Positions 16,878 to 25,960 are shown, counted from the first letter of the stretch. The stretch: DNA of 64,000 nt from Cellulosimicrobium cellulans (GCF_024124905.1 NZ_JAMXST010000003.1:372001-436000), one strand, 5' to 3'. Program-made: numbers and translations. The notes: generated by a model not told the origin, from the letters alone.

Positions 16878-17603
16878 CTACGAGGCCGCGAGGAGGGCCG
16901 AGAGGCCCTTCTGGACCTGGAGCAGCGCGATGACGAGGACCAGCGCCGCGTTGAGCGCGGCAGTGTGCCCGGCGATCCAGCGGCGTACGCGGTCGAGGGG
17001 CGCCTGGGCGCGATCGCCGGCGACGAGCCGCCACACGACGGGGACCGCGATCGGCAGGGTGCCGACGAGACCGAAGACGACGAGCGACCAGACGGCGGCC
17101 GTCGTCGAGACGTCCGCGAGGCGGATGTCCAGCGCGGCGAGGAACGCGCACGACGCGTCGACGGGGTTGAGGGCGAAGATCCCGAGGCCCAGCAGGAACG
17201 AACGGCCCGGCGTGAACGAGTCGACCGCCTGGAGCCAGCCGGGGAGCTGCGGCGCGGCGGCGGCGACCTCGCGCGGGGAGGCGGCCTGCGCCATCTGCCG
17301 CTTGCGCGCCGTCCCGCGGCGATAGACGAGCACCGCCGCCCAGAGCAGCCCGGCCCCGATGAGCAGCCGCAGCACGGGCACCCACAGGGGCGGGTCGTGA
17401 CGCTCGTGGACCTGCAGCGCGTCGAGGACCACGAAGCTCAGCCAGAGGACCAGGCCCAGGCCCACGACCCAGCCGAGCAGGAACAGGACGCCGTTCGCCT
17501 GCGCCCGCCGGGAGAGGAGGACGGCGACGAGCGCCATGATCGCGAGGGGGCTCATGACGATGCCGAGCCCGAGCGGGAGGAGGTCGAGGACGAGCTGCCC
17601 CAC
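16878..17603 (-). CDS. SfLAP/GAP-family membrane protein (LysE-like), leftward module
   Basis: This 241-aa protein has six predicted helices and the conserved features of the GAP/SfLAP (sulfolipid-1-addressing, Sap) family: a first helix with GLGIVMSPLAIMA, a cytoplasmic linker with a WLQAVDSFTPGRSFLLGLGIFALNP signature split over helices 4-5, and a last short helix. Family members sit in the LysE/RhtB-like transporter fold, and mycobacterial Sap is implicated in sulfolipid-1 export. The GTG start at 17603 lies 4 nt after the SulP stop, and the upstream GAGG lies within the SulP 3' end, so the two are translationally linked. Starts further upstream would overlap SulP heavily and were rejected. 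The substrate is not known. Confidence 0.82.
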   Translation of the reverse strand: MGQLVLDLLPLGLGIVMSPLAIMALVAVLLSRRAQANGVLFLLGWVVGLGLVLWLSFVVLDALQVHERHDPPLWVPVLRLLIGAGLLWAAVLVYRRGTARKRQMAQAASPREVAAAAPQLPGWLQAVDSFTPGRSFLLGLGIFALNPVDASCAFLAALDIRLADVSTTAAVWSLVVFGLVGTLPIAVPVVWRLVAGDRAQAPLDRVRRWIAGHTAALNAALVLVIALLQVQKGLSALLAAS

Positions 17604-17607
17604 GGAG

Positions 17608-19416
17608 CTACCTCGCGGCGGCCGGGCCGGCGTCGGGGCCCGTGCCGTCGGCGCCCGACGCCCCTGCGCTCTCGGCCGCGCTCTCGGCAGCGATGGCGGC
17701 GTCGACGTCGGTGTAGACCCGCGGCCGCTCGGCACGCTCGACGGCGGCGCGCAGCTCGTCGCGGACCTGCCCGACGTTGCGCGCGAGGACGAGCGTCGCG
17801 CCGTGGCGGTCGAGGTCGGTCCGCAGCGTGGCGAGCATCTCGGCGGCGTCCACGTCGATGAACGGGACGGTCTCCGTGTCCAGGACGACGAGCCGCGGCG
17901 AGGTCGCGGCGGCGAGGTCGCGGACGTGGTTGCGGACGGCGTCGGCGTTGGCGAAGAACAGCCCCGACTCGGGCCGGACCACGAGGACCCCGGGGACGGA
18001 CGTGCCGCCGTCCTTCTGGAGCACCGCGCGCCGGTCGGCGTCCACCCACACCCCGTGCGCCGAGCGCACGAGGACCGCGACGTGCGGGCGCGACGCGCGC
18101 GCGAGGAGCAGGAGCAGCGACAGCACGACGCCGATGACGAGGCCGGGCAGGGTGTCGAAGACGAGCACGCCGGCCGTGGCCGCGGCGGCGGCGTAGAAGT
18201 CGTCGCGTGCCGCGTTGCCGTACAGACGCCGCATCGTCGGGGTGCGCAGGCCGTAGAGGCGGCGCAGCGCGCGGACGTCGACGAGCTCGATCACCGCCGC
18301 GATGACGACCGCGGCGAGCGTCGCCTCCGGCAGCGACTCGAAGACGGGTGTGAGGAAGAGGAGCGTGAGGACGACGAGGACCGCGGCGGTGAGCCCCGAG
18401 ACCTGGCTCTTGGCACCCGCCCCGCCGTTGACCGCCGTCTTGGACAGGCTGCCGTTGACGACCATCCCCGACGCGAGGCCCGACCCGAGGTTGGCCGCCC
18501 CCATGCCGATCAGCTCGCGGTTGGCGTCGATGTCGTAGCCCTCGCGCGCGGCGTACGTCTTCGCGGCGCCGAGCGCCTCGGCGAAGCCCACGAGCATGAC
18601 CCCGGCGCACGGCCCGATCAGCGCGGTGTAGTCGGACCAGTCCATGTCCGGGAAACCGAGCGCGGGGAGCCCGGCGTCGATCGGGCCGACGATCTCGACC
18701 CCGTCGTCGTCGAGCGAGAACGCGAGGATCGCGACGATCCCGATGAGGACCGCGACGAGGGACCCGGGGACCCGGGGCGCCCATCGCTTGATCGCGAGGA
18801 GCGCGGCGAGCGTCCCCAGCCCCAGCACCACGGTCGGGCCGTTCGCGGTGCCGAGCTCGGTGAGGATCGTCCACGCCTTCTCGAAGAAGTTGCCCTCCCC
18901 CTTCTCGACGCCGAGCAGGGCCGGGACCTGGCCGATGATGATCACCAGGGCCATGCCGACGATGAAGCCCTTGAGCACGGGCTCGGAGATGAACGATGCG
19001 ACGAACCCGAGCCGGGCGATCCCCGCGACGAGGCACAGGAGGCCGGTGACGAGCGCGACCCCCGTCGTGAGCGCGGCGTAGAACGCGGCGTCGCCCGGCG
19101 CGAACACCGCCACGACCCCGGCCGAGAGCGCGGCCGTCGCGGACATGGGCCCGACGACGAGGTGCCGCGAGCTGCCGAACGCGGCGTAGAGGATCAGTGA
19201 CGGGACGGCCGCGTAGAGGCCCACGACGGGGGAGACGCCCGCGATCGTCGCGTAGGCGAGCGACTCCGGGACGAGGACCGCCCACACCGTTAGCCCGGCG
19301 ACGAGGTCGCCCTGGAGCCACGCCTTCTGGTAGCCGCGCAGCGAGCCGAAGAGGAGCGGGGTCCGCGCCCGCGTCCGTCCCCCCGCCGGTACCGAGGGTG
19401 CCTGCGAACTCGTCAT
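17608..19416 (-). CDS. SulP family anion permease with STAS domain, leftward
   Basis: A 602-aa protein with the SulP fold: a soluble head, then PESLAYATIAG, GSSRHLVVGPMSATAAL and a later NGSLSKTAVN region, all typical of sulfate/bicarbonate/carboxylate carriers. It ends with a cytoplasmic STAS domain (about residues 455-575) and an Ala/Gly-rich tail. Inner-membrane import of sulfate or another anion is expected; in this context sulfate is the natural guess, but SulP substrates cannot be read from sequence. GGAGG sits 6 nt before the ATG. It is first in an operon with the GAP-family and MBL-sulfatase genes, and is divergent from the DUF1269 operon, with about 190 nt of shared control region. 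Confidence 0.88.
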   Translation of the reverse strand: MTSSQAPSVPAGGRTRARTPLLFGSLRGYQKAWLQGDLVAGLTVWAVLVPESLAYATIAGVSPVVGLYAAVPSLILYAAFGSSRHLVVGPMSATAALSAGVVAVFAPGDAAFYAALTTGVALVTGLLCLVAGIARLGFVASFISEPVLKGFIVGMALVIIIGQVPALLGVEKGEGNFFEKAWTILTELGTANGPTVVLGLGTLAALLAIKRWAPRVPGSLVAVLIGIVAILAFSLDDDGVEIVGPIDAGLPALGFPDMDWSDYTALIGPCAGVMLVGFAEALGAAKTYAAREGYDIDANRELIGMGAANLGSGLASGMVVNGSLSKTAVNGGAGAKSQVSGLTAAVLVVLTLLFLTPVFESLPEATLAAVVIAAVIELVDVRALRRLYGLRTPTMRRLYGNAARDDFYAAAAATAGVLVFDTLPGLVIGVVLSLLLLLARASRPHVAVLVRSAHGVWVDADRRAVLQKDGGTSVPGVLVVRPESGLFFANADAVRNHVRDLAAATSPRLVVLDTETVPFIDVDAAEMLATLRTDLDRHGATLVLARNVGQVRDELRAAVERAERPRVYTDVDAAIAAESAAESAGASGADGTGPDAGPAAAR

Positions 19417-19502
19417 CGACCGTCCTCCGTCCGTCCCGGCGTGCTCCGCGAACGATCATCCCGGGATCAGGACGGACCGCCACCGGAGAGCCGGGGCCGT
19501 CG

Positions 19503-19542
19503 TCGGGTTCCCCGCGCGGAACCCGAGCCCCGGGGATACGTT
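19503..19542 (+). promoter_or_regulatory. inverted repeat and ECF-type promoter before the DUF1269 operon
   Basis: TCGGGTTCC (19503-19511) and GGAACCCGA (19518-19526) form a 9-bp inverted repeat with a 6-nt spacer. The right arm starts a GGAAC (19518-19522), 17 nt, GTT (19540-19542) arrangement like ECF/SigH-class promoters. It lies between the divergent SulP and DUF1269 genes and could be the master switch for the rightward module. Pattern evidence only. Confidence 0.4.
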
Positions 19543-19607
19543 CGACGCGTCCCGGGGCGCAGCGCCGCGCTCCCGCCGAACGTACGAACCGGAACGAGAG
19601 GTCTGAC

Positions 19608-20105
19608 GTGGCAACGCTCACCGTGTGGAAGTTCGACACCCCCGAGGGCGCGCAGCGCGCCGAGGACGCGCTGCTGGCGCTCCAGAAGCAGGAGCTCATC
19701 CAGGTCCAGGACGCGGCGATCGTGTCCTGGGAGGAGGGCAAGAAGAAGCCGAAGACGCGGCAGGGCAACAGCACGACGGCGGTCGGCGCGCTCGGCGGCA
19801 CGTTCTGGGGCCTCCTGTTCGGCCTCCTCTTCTTCGTCCCGCTGCTCGGGGCCGCCATCGGCGCGGCGTCCGGGGCCATCGCGGGCGCGCTGACCGACGT
19901 CGGCATCGACGACGACTTCATCGACTCGGTCCGCAGCAAGGTCACGCCGGGCACGTCGGCCCTGTTCGTGCTCACGTCGGGCGCCGTGATCGACCGCGTG
20001 CACGACGCGCTCCAGGCCGAGGGCGTGCACGGCGAGCTCATCCAGACGAACCTCTCCGCGGACGAGGAGGCCAAGCTCCGCGCGGCCTTCGACGAGAACG
20101 CCTGA
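19608..20105 (+). CDS. DUF1269 glycine-zipper membrane protein, copy 1
   Basis: A 165-aa protein starting MATLTVWKFD with a soluble alpha/beta head (about 1-55), then a Gly/Ala-rich hydrophobic hairpin (about 62-95, with GLLFGLLFFVPLLGAAIGAASG) and a soluble tail ending in ALFVLTSG and a basic region. This is the DUF1269 layout, a family of unknown function often near stress or envelope genes. The GTG start has GAGAGG upstream. A paralogue at 28757 begins MATFTVWKFD. It is the first gene of the rightward module, followed by a strong hairpin, so downstream genes may be only partly co-transcribed. Confidence 0.85.
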   Translation: MATLTVWKFDTPEGAQRAEDALLALQKQELIQVQDAAIVSWEEGKKKPKTRQGNSTTAVGALGGTFWGLLFGLLFFVPLLGAAIGAASGAIAGALTDVGIDDDFIDSVRSKVTPGTSALFVLTSGAVIDRVHDALQAEGVHGELIQTNLSADEEAKLRAAFDENA

Positions 20106-20115
20106 GCGGCCCCCC

Positions 20116-20163
20116 GGGTGAGGGGCCCGACGGCGGCGCGCGCCGCCGTCGGGCACCTCACCC
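20116..20163 (+). terminator. strong hairpin after DUF1269 copy 1
   Basis: A perfect 15-bp palindrome (20125-20139 with 20140-20154) is extended by an 8-bp outer stem (20116-20123 with 20156-20163). It lies between the DUF1269 gene and the second GAP-family gene. Confidence 0.75.
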
Positions 20164-20246
20164 GCCCGTACGCCCCGGCACCCGTGCCGTAGACCGCGCA
20201 GTCCCCGCCGTCCCGCCCCGGGACCGGACCACGAAGGAGGCCGCCC

Positions 20247-20918
20247 ATGGGCGCGGCGATCGGTCAGTCCCTCCCCGTCGCGGTGGGCGTGCTCATCAGC
20301 CCGCTGCCGATCGTCGCGGTCGTGCTCATGCTCGTGAGCGGCCGGGCGAAGGCGAACGCGTTCGCGTTCCTCGTCGGGTGGTTCGTCGCGGTCGGCGCGG
20401 TGACGCTGCTCGTCGCGACGCTCGCCGGGGCCGCCACGCCGGACGACGACGGCCCGCCGCTGTGGGCCGCGATCCTCAAGATCGTCCTGGGCGTCCTGCT
20501 GCTCCTCCTCGCGGTGAAGCAGTGGCGCGGACGTCCGCGCGCCGGGGTCGAGCCGCCGGCCCCTCGGTGGATGGCGGCGATCGACGCGTTCACGCCCGTG
20601 AAGGCCGCCGGCCTCGCGATCCTGCTGGGCGCGGTCAACCCCAAGAACCTGCTGCTCGTCGTCTCCGGCGGCGCAGCCATCGCGTCGGCCGCACCCGACG
20701 ACACGAACGCGCAGGTCGTCGCCGCGGTCGTGTTCGCCCTCGTCGCGAGCGTCGGCGTCGCGACGCCGGTCTTCATCTACCTGTTCATGGGCTCCCGGGC
20801 CGCGTCGATGCTCGACGAGCTCAAGGCCTGGATGATCCACAACAACGCGGTCATCATGGCCGTCCTCCTGCTCGTCCTGGGCGCCAAGATGCTCGGCGAC
20901 GGCATCGCGGCGCTCTGA
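20247..20918 (+). CDS. SfLAP/GAP-family membrane protein, rightward module
   Basis: This 223-aa protein is the second SfLAP/GAP-family member here. Its N-terminus reads as helix 1 with AVGVLISPLPIVAVV, a short GRAKANAF loop, more helices, a cytoplasmic linker ending in W-MAAIDAFTPVKA, and a GAVNPKN motif. It differs clearly from the leftward copy, so the pair is not a recent duplicate. AAGGAGG precedes the ATG at an 8-nt spacing. It lies just upstream of the arylsulfatase (57-nt gap), and both SfLAP/GAP genes in the window are next to a sulfatase. Export of a sulfated or organic anion product is an inference from family and context. Confidence 0.85.
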   Translation: MGAAIGQSLPVAVGVLISPLPIVAVVLMLVSGRAKANAFAFLVGWFVAVGAVTLLVATLAGAATPDDDGPPLWAAILKIVLGVLLLLLAVKQWRGRPRAGVEPPAPRWMAAIDAFTPVKAAGLAILLGAVNPKNLLLVVSGGAAIASAAPDDTNAQVVAAVVFALVASVGVATPVFIYLFMGSRAASMLDELKAWMIHNNAVIMAVLLLVLGAKMLGDGIAAL

Positions 20919-20975
20919 GAGTCCCCGACCAGCACGCACCCGGTGCCTGGCGCCGGCTTCCCGAGGAGAGTGAGC

Positions 20976-23318
20976 ATGGCCAAGCAGTTCCAGGGAAAGA
21001 TCGAGCTCGACGTCCGCGACTCCGTGGCGGACTGGGACGCGTTCCTGCCGGACAAGGCGCCCGCGGGCGCCCCGAACGTGCTCGTGGTCCTGTACGACGA
21101 CACGGGCATGGCGTCGTGGTCGCCGTACGGCGGCAGGATCAACATGCCGACCATGGACCGGCTCGCGCAGAACGGGCTGACGTACTCGCAGTGGCACACC
21201 ACCGCGCTGTGCTCCCCGACCCGGTCGACGTTCCTCACCGGGCGCAACCACCACCTCAACGGCTTCGCGACGATCTCGGAGTCGTCGACGGGGTTCCCCG
21301 GGTACAACTCCCACATCCCCGACTCGAACGCGACCATGGCGACGGTCCTGCGCGACGCCGGGTGGGCGACCTTCTGGGTCGGGAAGAACCACAACGTGCC
21401 GATCGACGAGTGGACCGCCGGGGCCTCGAAGAAGCACTGGCCTCTCGCGCAGGGCTACGACCGCTTCTACGGCTTCATCGGCGGCGAGACCAACAACTGG
21501 TACCCGTCGCTCGCGGAGGACAACCACTACATCGACCAGCCCTACCTGCCCGAGGACGGCTACCACCTCTCGCGCGACCTGGCCGACCAGGCGCTGCGGA
21601 TGATCCGCGACGTCAAGCAGACCGAGCCCGACAAGCCCTGGTACCTCTGGTTCTGCCCCGGTGCGAACCACGCGCCGCACCACGCGCCGCAGGAGTACAT
21701 CGACCGGTACAAGGGGAAGTTCGACGACGGCTACGAGGCCTACCGCGAGTGGGTGCTCGCGCGCATGATCGAGCGCGGCATCCTCCCCGAGGGCACCGAG
21801 CTGCCCCCGCTCAACCCCATGCCCGACGGCACGTTCTCCGAGACGGACCGCGTGCGGCCCTGGGACGAGCTGAGCGACGACGAGAAGCACATGTTCAGCC
21901 GCATGGCGGAGGTGTTCGCGGGCTTCAGCGAGTACACCGACGCGCAGGTCGGGCGGATCGTCGACTACCTCGAGGAGTCGGGACAGCTCGAGAACACGCT
22001 CATCATCTACTGCGCCGACAACGGCGCGTCCGGCGAGGGCAGCCCGAACGGGTCCGTCAACGAGGGCAAGATCTTCGGCGGCTACCCGGACGACGAGGCG
22101 GAGAACCTGCGGCTCGTGGACAAGCTCGGCAGCCCGGACACGTACAACCACTACCCGACGGGCTGGGCGGCCGCGTTCTCGACCCCGTACAAGATGTTCA
22201 AGCGCTACACCTACCAGGGTGGCGTCGCCGACCCGCTCGTCATCCACTGGCCCGCCGGCATCGCGGCTCGCGGCGAGATCCGCCACCAGTACCACCACTC
22301 GACCGACATCGTGCCGACGATCCTCGAGGCCTGTGGCGTCACGTTCCCGGACACGTACAACGGCGTGGAGCAGACCCCGCTGTCCGGGGTGTCCATGGTG
22401 CCGTCGTTCGACGCCGCGCCCGACGCGCCGACGAACAAGGTGACCCAGTACTACGAGATGTTCGGGCAGCGTGGCCTCTGGCACCGTGGGTGGAAGGCCG
22501 TCACCGTGCACGGACCGGTGAGCGGCAAGGGCCACTTCGACGAGGACGTGTGGGAGCTGTACCACACCGAGGTCGACCGGTCCGAGGCGCACGACCTGGC
22601 CGCCGAGCACCCCGAGAAGCTCGAGGAGCTCAAGGCGCTGTGGATGGAGGAGGCGAAGAAGAACGCCGTCCTCCCGCTCAACGACCTCCAGATCATCGGC
22701 AACCCGAAGGACTTCGAGACGTTCGTCGGCATGGAGTTCCACCAGCCCGCGCCGCCGTCGGGGCGGTTCGTGTACTTCCCGGGGACGAGCGAGGTGCCCG
22801 AGCGCTCCGCGGCGAACACGCACGGGGTCTCCTACAAGATCGCCGCCGAGGTCGAGCTCACGCCGGAGAGCCAGGGCGTGATCTTCGCCCACGGCTCGCG
22901 GTTCGGCGGCCACGCGCTCGTCGTGAAGGACGGGCAGGTGCACTACGTCTACAACTTCCTCGGCATCCCGCCCGAGGACCGGATCTCCGCGCCGGTCCCG
23001 ACGAGCGGCCGGCACATCATCGGCGTCGAGTTCACCAAGGAGGGCATGGGCAAGTACCGCGAGGGCGAGGGCCCGCTGAAGCTCTTCATCGACGACCAGC
23101 AGGTCGGCGAGCAGCGGATCCGCACCGTCCTCGGGCACTTCTCGCTCTGCGGCGAAGGGCTGACGATCGGCCGCGACAGCGCGGACCCGGTCTCGTCGTT
23201 GTACGGGTACGGGTTCGACTTCACGGGCGGCGAGATCGCCCAGGTCGTGTTCGACGTCGCGGACGACGCGTACCTCGACCTCGAGGCGCACCTGGCCGCG
23301 GCGATGGCGCGCGACTGA
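20976..23318 (+). CDS. arylsulfatase, formylglycine-dependent (type I)
   Basis: A 780-aa sulfatase. The nucleophile motif CSPTR has C79 as the residue normally converted to formylglycine, preceded by ALYDDTG-like metal-binding Asp residues near the N-terminus (VLYDDTGMASW) and followed by the family TGRNHH segment. Further metal/substrate residues appear around CADNGAS (about residue 345). The last about 200 residues form an extra beta-rich domain (FSMEF... LGIPPEDRISAP region). There is no signal peptide, so it appears cytoplasmic. The ATG at 20976 has GAGGAGAG before it. A formylglycine-generating enzyme is needed and is not in the window. The downstream HAD gene starts 8 nt later. Confidence 0.92.
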   Translation: MAKQFQGKIELDVRDSVADWDAFLPDKAPAGAPNVLVVLYDDTGMASWSPYGGRINMPTMDRLAQNGLTYSQWHTTALCSPTRSTFLTGRNHHLNGFATISESSTGFPGYNSHIPDSNATMATVLRDAGWATFWVGKNHNVPIDEWTAGASKKHWPLAQGYDRFYGFIGGETNNWYPSLAEDNHYIDQPYLPEDGYHLSRDLADQALRMIRDVKQTEPDKPWYLWFCPGANHAPHHAPQEYIDRYKGKFDDGYEAYREWVLARMIERGILPEGTELPPLNPMPDGTFSETDRVRPWDELSDDEKHMFSRMAEVFAGFSEYTDAQVGRIVDYLEESGQLENTLIIYCADNGASGEGSPNGSVNEGKIFGGYPDDEAENLRLVDKLGSPDTYNHYPTGWAAAFSTPYKMFKRYTYQGGVADPLVIHWPAGIAARGEIRHQYHHSTDIVPTILEACGVTFPDTYNGVEQTPLSGVSMVPSFDAAPDAPTNKVTQYYEMFGQRGLWHRGWKAVTVHGPVSGKGHFDEDVWELYHTEVDRSEAHDLAAEHPEKLEELKALWMEEAKKNAVLPLNDLQIIGNPKDFETFVGMEFHQPAPPSGRFVYFPGTSEVPERSAANTHGVSYKIAAEVELTPESQGVIFAHGSRFGGHALVVKDGQVHYVYNFLGIPPEDRISAPVPTSGRHIIGVEFTKEGMGKYREGEGPLKLFIDDQQVGEQRIRTVLGHFSLCGEGLTIGRDSADPVSSLYGYGFDFTGGEIAQVVFDVADDAYLDLEAHLAAAMARD

Positions 23319-23326
23319 CCGTCGCG

Positions 23327-24259
23327 ATGACCCGACCCCTGCCGTCCTGGGCCGACGGCCCCGCCCGCGACGCGATCCTCGCGTTCGTCGAGGCGGTGGC
23401 CGTCGGCCCGGACGCGCTGCGCCCGGAGGAGCGGGTCGCCGTCTTCGACAACGACGGCACGCTCTGGACGGAGAAGCCCATGCCCACGCAGCTCCACTTC
23501 ATCGTGGAGCAGTGGAAGGCGGCGGCGGAGGCCGACCCGACGCTCGCCGACCGCCAGCCGTACCGCGCGGCCGTCAGCGGGGACCTGGCGTGGCTCGGCG
23601 CGGCCGTGGACAAGCACTACGCGGGGGACGACACCGACCTGAAGGTCATGGTCGGCGCGATCCTCGCGTCCACGGCGCACGAGAGCGTGGAGGACTACCA
23701 CGCGGCCGTCGCGTCGTTCTACGCCCGCGCGAAGCACCTCACGCTCGGTCGCCCCTACGCCGACGCCGTCTACCAGCCGATGGTGGAGCTGCTGCGCCAT
23801 CTCGAGGCGCACGGCTTCGCGTGCTACGTCGTGTCCGGGGGAGACCGCGACTTCATGCGGCCCATGACGCTCGACTACTACGGCATCCCGCCGGAGCGCG
23901 TCGTGGGGTCGGCGCTCGGTCTCACGTACGACGCGGGCACGAACCAGGTGCGCTACGGCACCGCGTTCGACTACCTCGACGACGGCCCCCTCAAGCCGGT
24001 CCGCATCTGGTCGCGCGTCGGCCGTCGCCCCGTCCTGGCCGCCGGGAACTCGAACGGCGACGTGGACATGCTCCGGTTCGTCCAGGGCAACCCGCGCAGC
24101 CTCAGCCTCCTCGTGCACCACGACGACGACACCGGTCGCGGTGACGTGCCGTACGACGCGGGCGCCGAGCAGGCGCTGTCCGCCGCGGCCGACCACGGCT
24201 TCACGGTCGTGAGCGTCCGGGACGACTGGACCCGCGTCTTCCCGGCCGAGGACGCGTGA
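23327..24259 (+). CDS. HAD-superfamily phosphatase (SerB-like)
   Basis: A 310-aa protein with HAD motif I at VFDNDGTLW (D41 and D43), a helical cap region of about 100 residues, motif II at VVSGG, and motif III/IV near the end (GNSNGDVDML), so the fold looks complete. Substrates of this family include phosphoserine and small phosphomonoesters; none can be assigned. It begins 8 nt after the arylsulfatase stop and overlaps the SulP start by 4 bases (GTGA), so it is in the middle of an operon. A role removing phosphate from a product of the sulfatase step is speculative. Confidence 0.85.
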   Translation: MTRPLPSWADGPARDAILAFVEAVAVGPDALRPEERVAVFDNDGTLWTEKPMPTQLHFIVEQWKAAAEADPTLADRQPYRAAVSGDLAWLGAAVDKHYAGDDTDLKVMVGAILASTAHESVEDYHAAVASFYARAKHLTLGRPYADAVYQPMVELLRHLEAHGFACYVVSGGDRDFMRPMTLDYYGIPPERVVGSALGLTYDAGTNQVRYGTAFDYLDDGPLKPVRIWSRVGRRPVLAAGNSNGDVDMLRFVQGNPRSLSLLVHHDDDTGRGDVPYDAGAEQALSAAADHGFTVVSVRDDWTRVFPAEDA

Positions 24260-25956
24260 GCGACGGCGCCCCGGCGCGCGACCGGGCGAGCCAGGGGCCG
24301 ACCCTGCTGCCCACGCTGCGCGGGTACCGGCGCGCGTGGGCGCGCCGCGACGCCGTCGCGGGGCTGTCGGCGGGAGCCGTCGTCGTGCCGCAGGCCATGG
24401 CGTACGCGACGATCGCCGGCCTGCCCGTGGAGTTCGGCCTGTACACGTGCATGGTCCCGACGGTCGTGTACGCGCTGCTCGGCGGGTCGCGCGCCCTGAG
24501 CATGAGCACGACGTCGACCATCGCCACCCTGTCCGCGTCCACGCTGCTCGCGGCCGGGGTCGCGGCGGGCAGCGACGACCCGGCGCGCGCGGTCTGCACG
24601 CTCGCCCTGCTCGTGGGGGCGCTCCTCGTCCTCGCGCGCGTGCTGCGCCTCGGTTCCCTCGTCGAGAACATCTCGCGGGCCGTCCTCGTCGGGATCAAGG
24701 CCGGCGTCGGGGCGACGGTGGCCGTCGGCCAGCTCCCGAAGCTGCTGGGCGTGCCCGCCGACCCCGACGCGACGGGGTTCTTCGGGGTCCTGACGTCCGC
24801 GCTCTCCCAGGTCGGCGACGCCAACCTGCCGACTGTCCTGCTCGCCCTCGGCAGCATCGCGGTGCTCGTCGTGCTCGGGCGGGTCGCGCCGCGGGTCCCC
24901 GCGCCGCTCGTCGTCGTCGCGGCGGGGATCCTGCTCGTCGCGCTCGCCGGGATCGACCGGTCCGGGGTCGCCGTCATCGACCCCGTGCCGTCGGGCCTGC
25001 CGCTGCCCGTCCTGCCGGACCTGTCGCTCGTGGGCGCGATGCTCCCCGGGGCGGCAGCCATCGCCGTCATGGCGTTCCTCGAGACCGTGTCCGTGGGCCG
25101 CGGCGTCCGTCGCCCGGACGAGCCCCAGATCGACCCCGACACGGAGCTCCTCGCGAACGGCCTCGCCGCCGTGGCCGGCGCGTTCTTCCGCGCGATGCCG
25201 CCCGCGGGCGGGTTCTCCCAGACCGCGGTGAGCCTGCGCGCCGGGGCGCGCACGCAGGCGTCGGGCCTCGTGACGGTGGCGCTCGCGGTGCTGGTCGCGC
25301 TCTTCCTCGCGCCCGTCCTCGACGACCTGCCGCAGGCGACGCTCGGCGCGATGGTCGTGGTGGCGACGGTGAGCCTCATCCAGGTGGGCGAGTTCGTCGA
25401 GCTGTGGCGCATCAACCGGGTCGAGCTCGCGTGCGCGGTGGTGACGGCCGCGATCGGGCTCGTGGCGGGCCTGCTGCCCGCGGTGGGGGTCGGGGTCGTG
25501 ATGACGCTGGTCCTGGTGCTCCGCGAGGCGGACCGGCCACGCGCCGTCGAGCTGGCGCGCTCGCCCGACGGCGGGTGGACGTACGCGGACCGGGCCGGGT
25601 CGTCGCGGGCGCCGGGCGCGCTGGTCCTGCACCTCGAGGGCGGTCTGTACACCGCGAACACGCGCGCCACGGTCGAGGCCGTCCTCGCCCGGGCGCGGTC
25701 CGAGGACCCGACCCCGCGCGTCGTGGCGCTGGAGATGGAGTCGCAGCGGCTCGTGACGTCGACCGTGCTCGACGGCCTCGCGGACCTGGACCGCCAGCTC
25801 GCGGGCATGGGCGCGGCGCTGTACCTGGTCCGCGTCCCGGCCGCGGCGCGCGAGGGGGCGGGCGCGTCGGACTGGTTCCGCGGGCTGGTGGACGACGGGC
25901 GCGTCGTCCCCAGCGTCGACGCCGCCCTGACCCACGCCGGGGTGCCGGTCCCCTGA
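24256..25956 (+). CDS. SulP family anion permease with STAS domain, rightward
   Basis: A 566-aa SulP protein with PQAMAYATIAG, GGSRALSMSTTSTIATL and a PPAGGFSQTAVS region, and a C-terminal STAS domain (about residues 440-545). It is diverged from the leftward SulP at 17608, including in the substrate-facing TM3/TM10 motifs, so the two may move different anions or work with different affinity. GTG start overlaps the HAD stop (GTGA) and marks tight coupling. It is last in the rightward operon and is followed by convergent AI-2E-family gene, with a 15-bp tandem repeat between them. Confidence 0.88.
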   Translation: MSDGAPARDRASQGPTLLPTLRGYRRAWARRDAVAGLSAGAVVVPQAMAYATIAGLPVEFGLYTCMVPTVVYALLGGSRALSMSTTSTIATLSASTLLAAGVAAGSDDPARAVCTLALLVGALLVLARVLRLGSLVENISRAVLVGIKAGVGATVAVGQLPKLLGVPADPDATGFFGVLTSALSQVGDANLPTVLLALGSIAVLVVLGRVAPRVPAPLVVVAAGILLVALAGIDRSGVAVIDPVPSGLPLPVLPDLSLVGAMLPGAAAIAVMAFLETVSVGRGVRRPDEPQIDPDTELLANGLAAVAGAFFRAMPPAGGFSQTAVSLRAGARTQASGLVTVALAVLVALFLAPVLDDLPQATLGAMVVVATVSLIQVGEFVELWRINRVELACAVVTAAIGLVAGLLPAVGVGVVMTLVLVLREADRPRAVELARSPDGGWTYADRAGSSRAPGALVLHLEGGLYTANTRATVEAVLARARSEDPTPRVVALEMESQRLVTSTVLDGLADLDRQLAGMGAALYLVRVPAAAREGAGASDWFRGLVDDGRVVPSVDAALTHAGVPVP

Positions 25957-25960
25957 CCCG

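Noticed and set aside
16878-17735. Longer start for the leftward GAP protein at 17735
   Set aside because: The added 44 residues would overlap the SulP coding end. The GTG at 17603, 4 nt after the SulP stop, has the right spacing and gives a normal GAP N-terminus.
19467-23291. 1274-aa minus-strand frame and a long plus-strand frame from 19625
   Set aside because: Both run through real genes in other frames. Only the last part of the plus-strand frame, from the ATG at 23327, codes the HAD protein.
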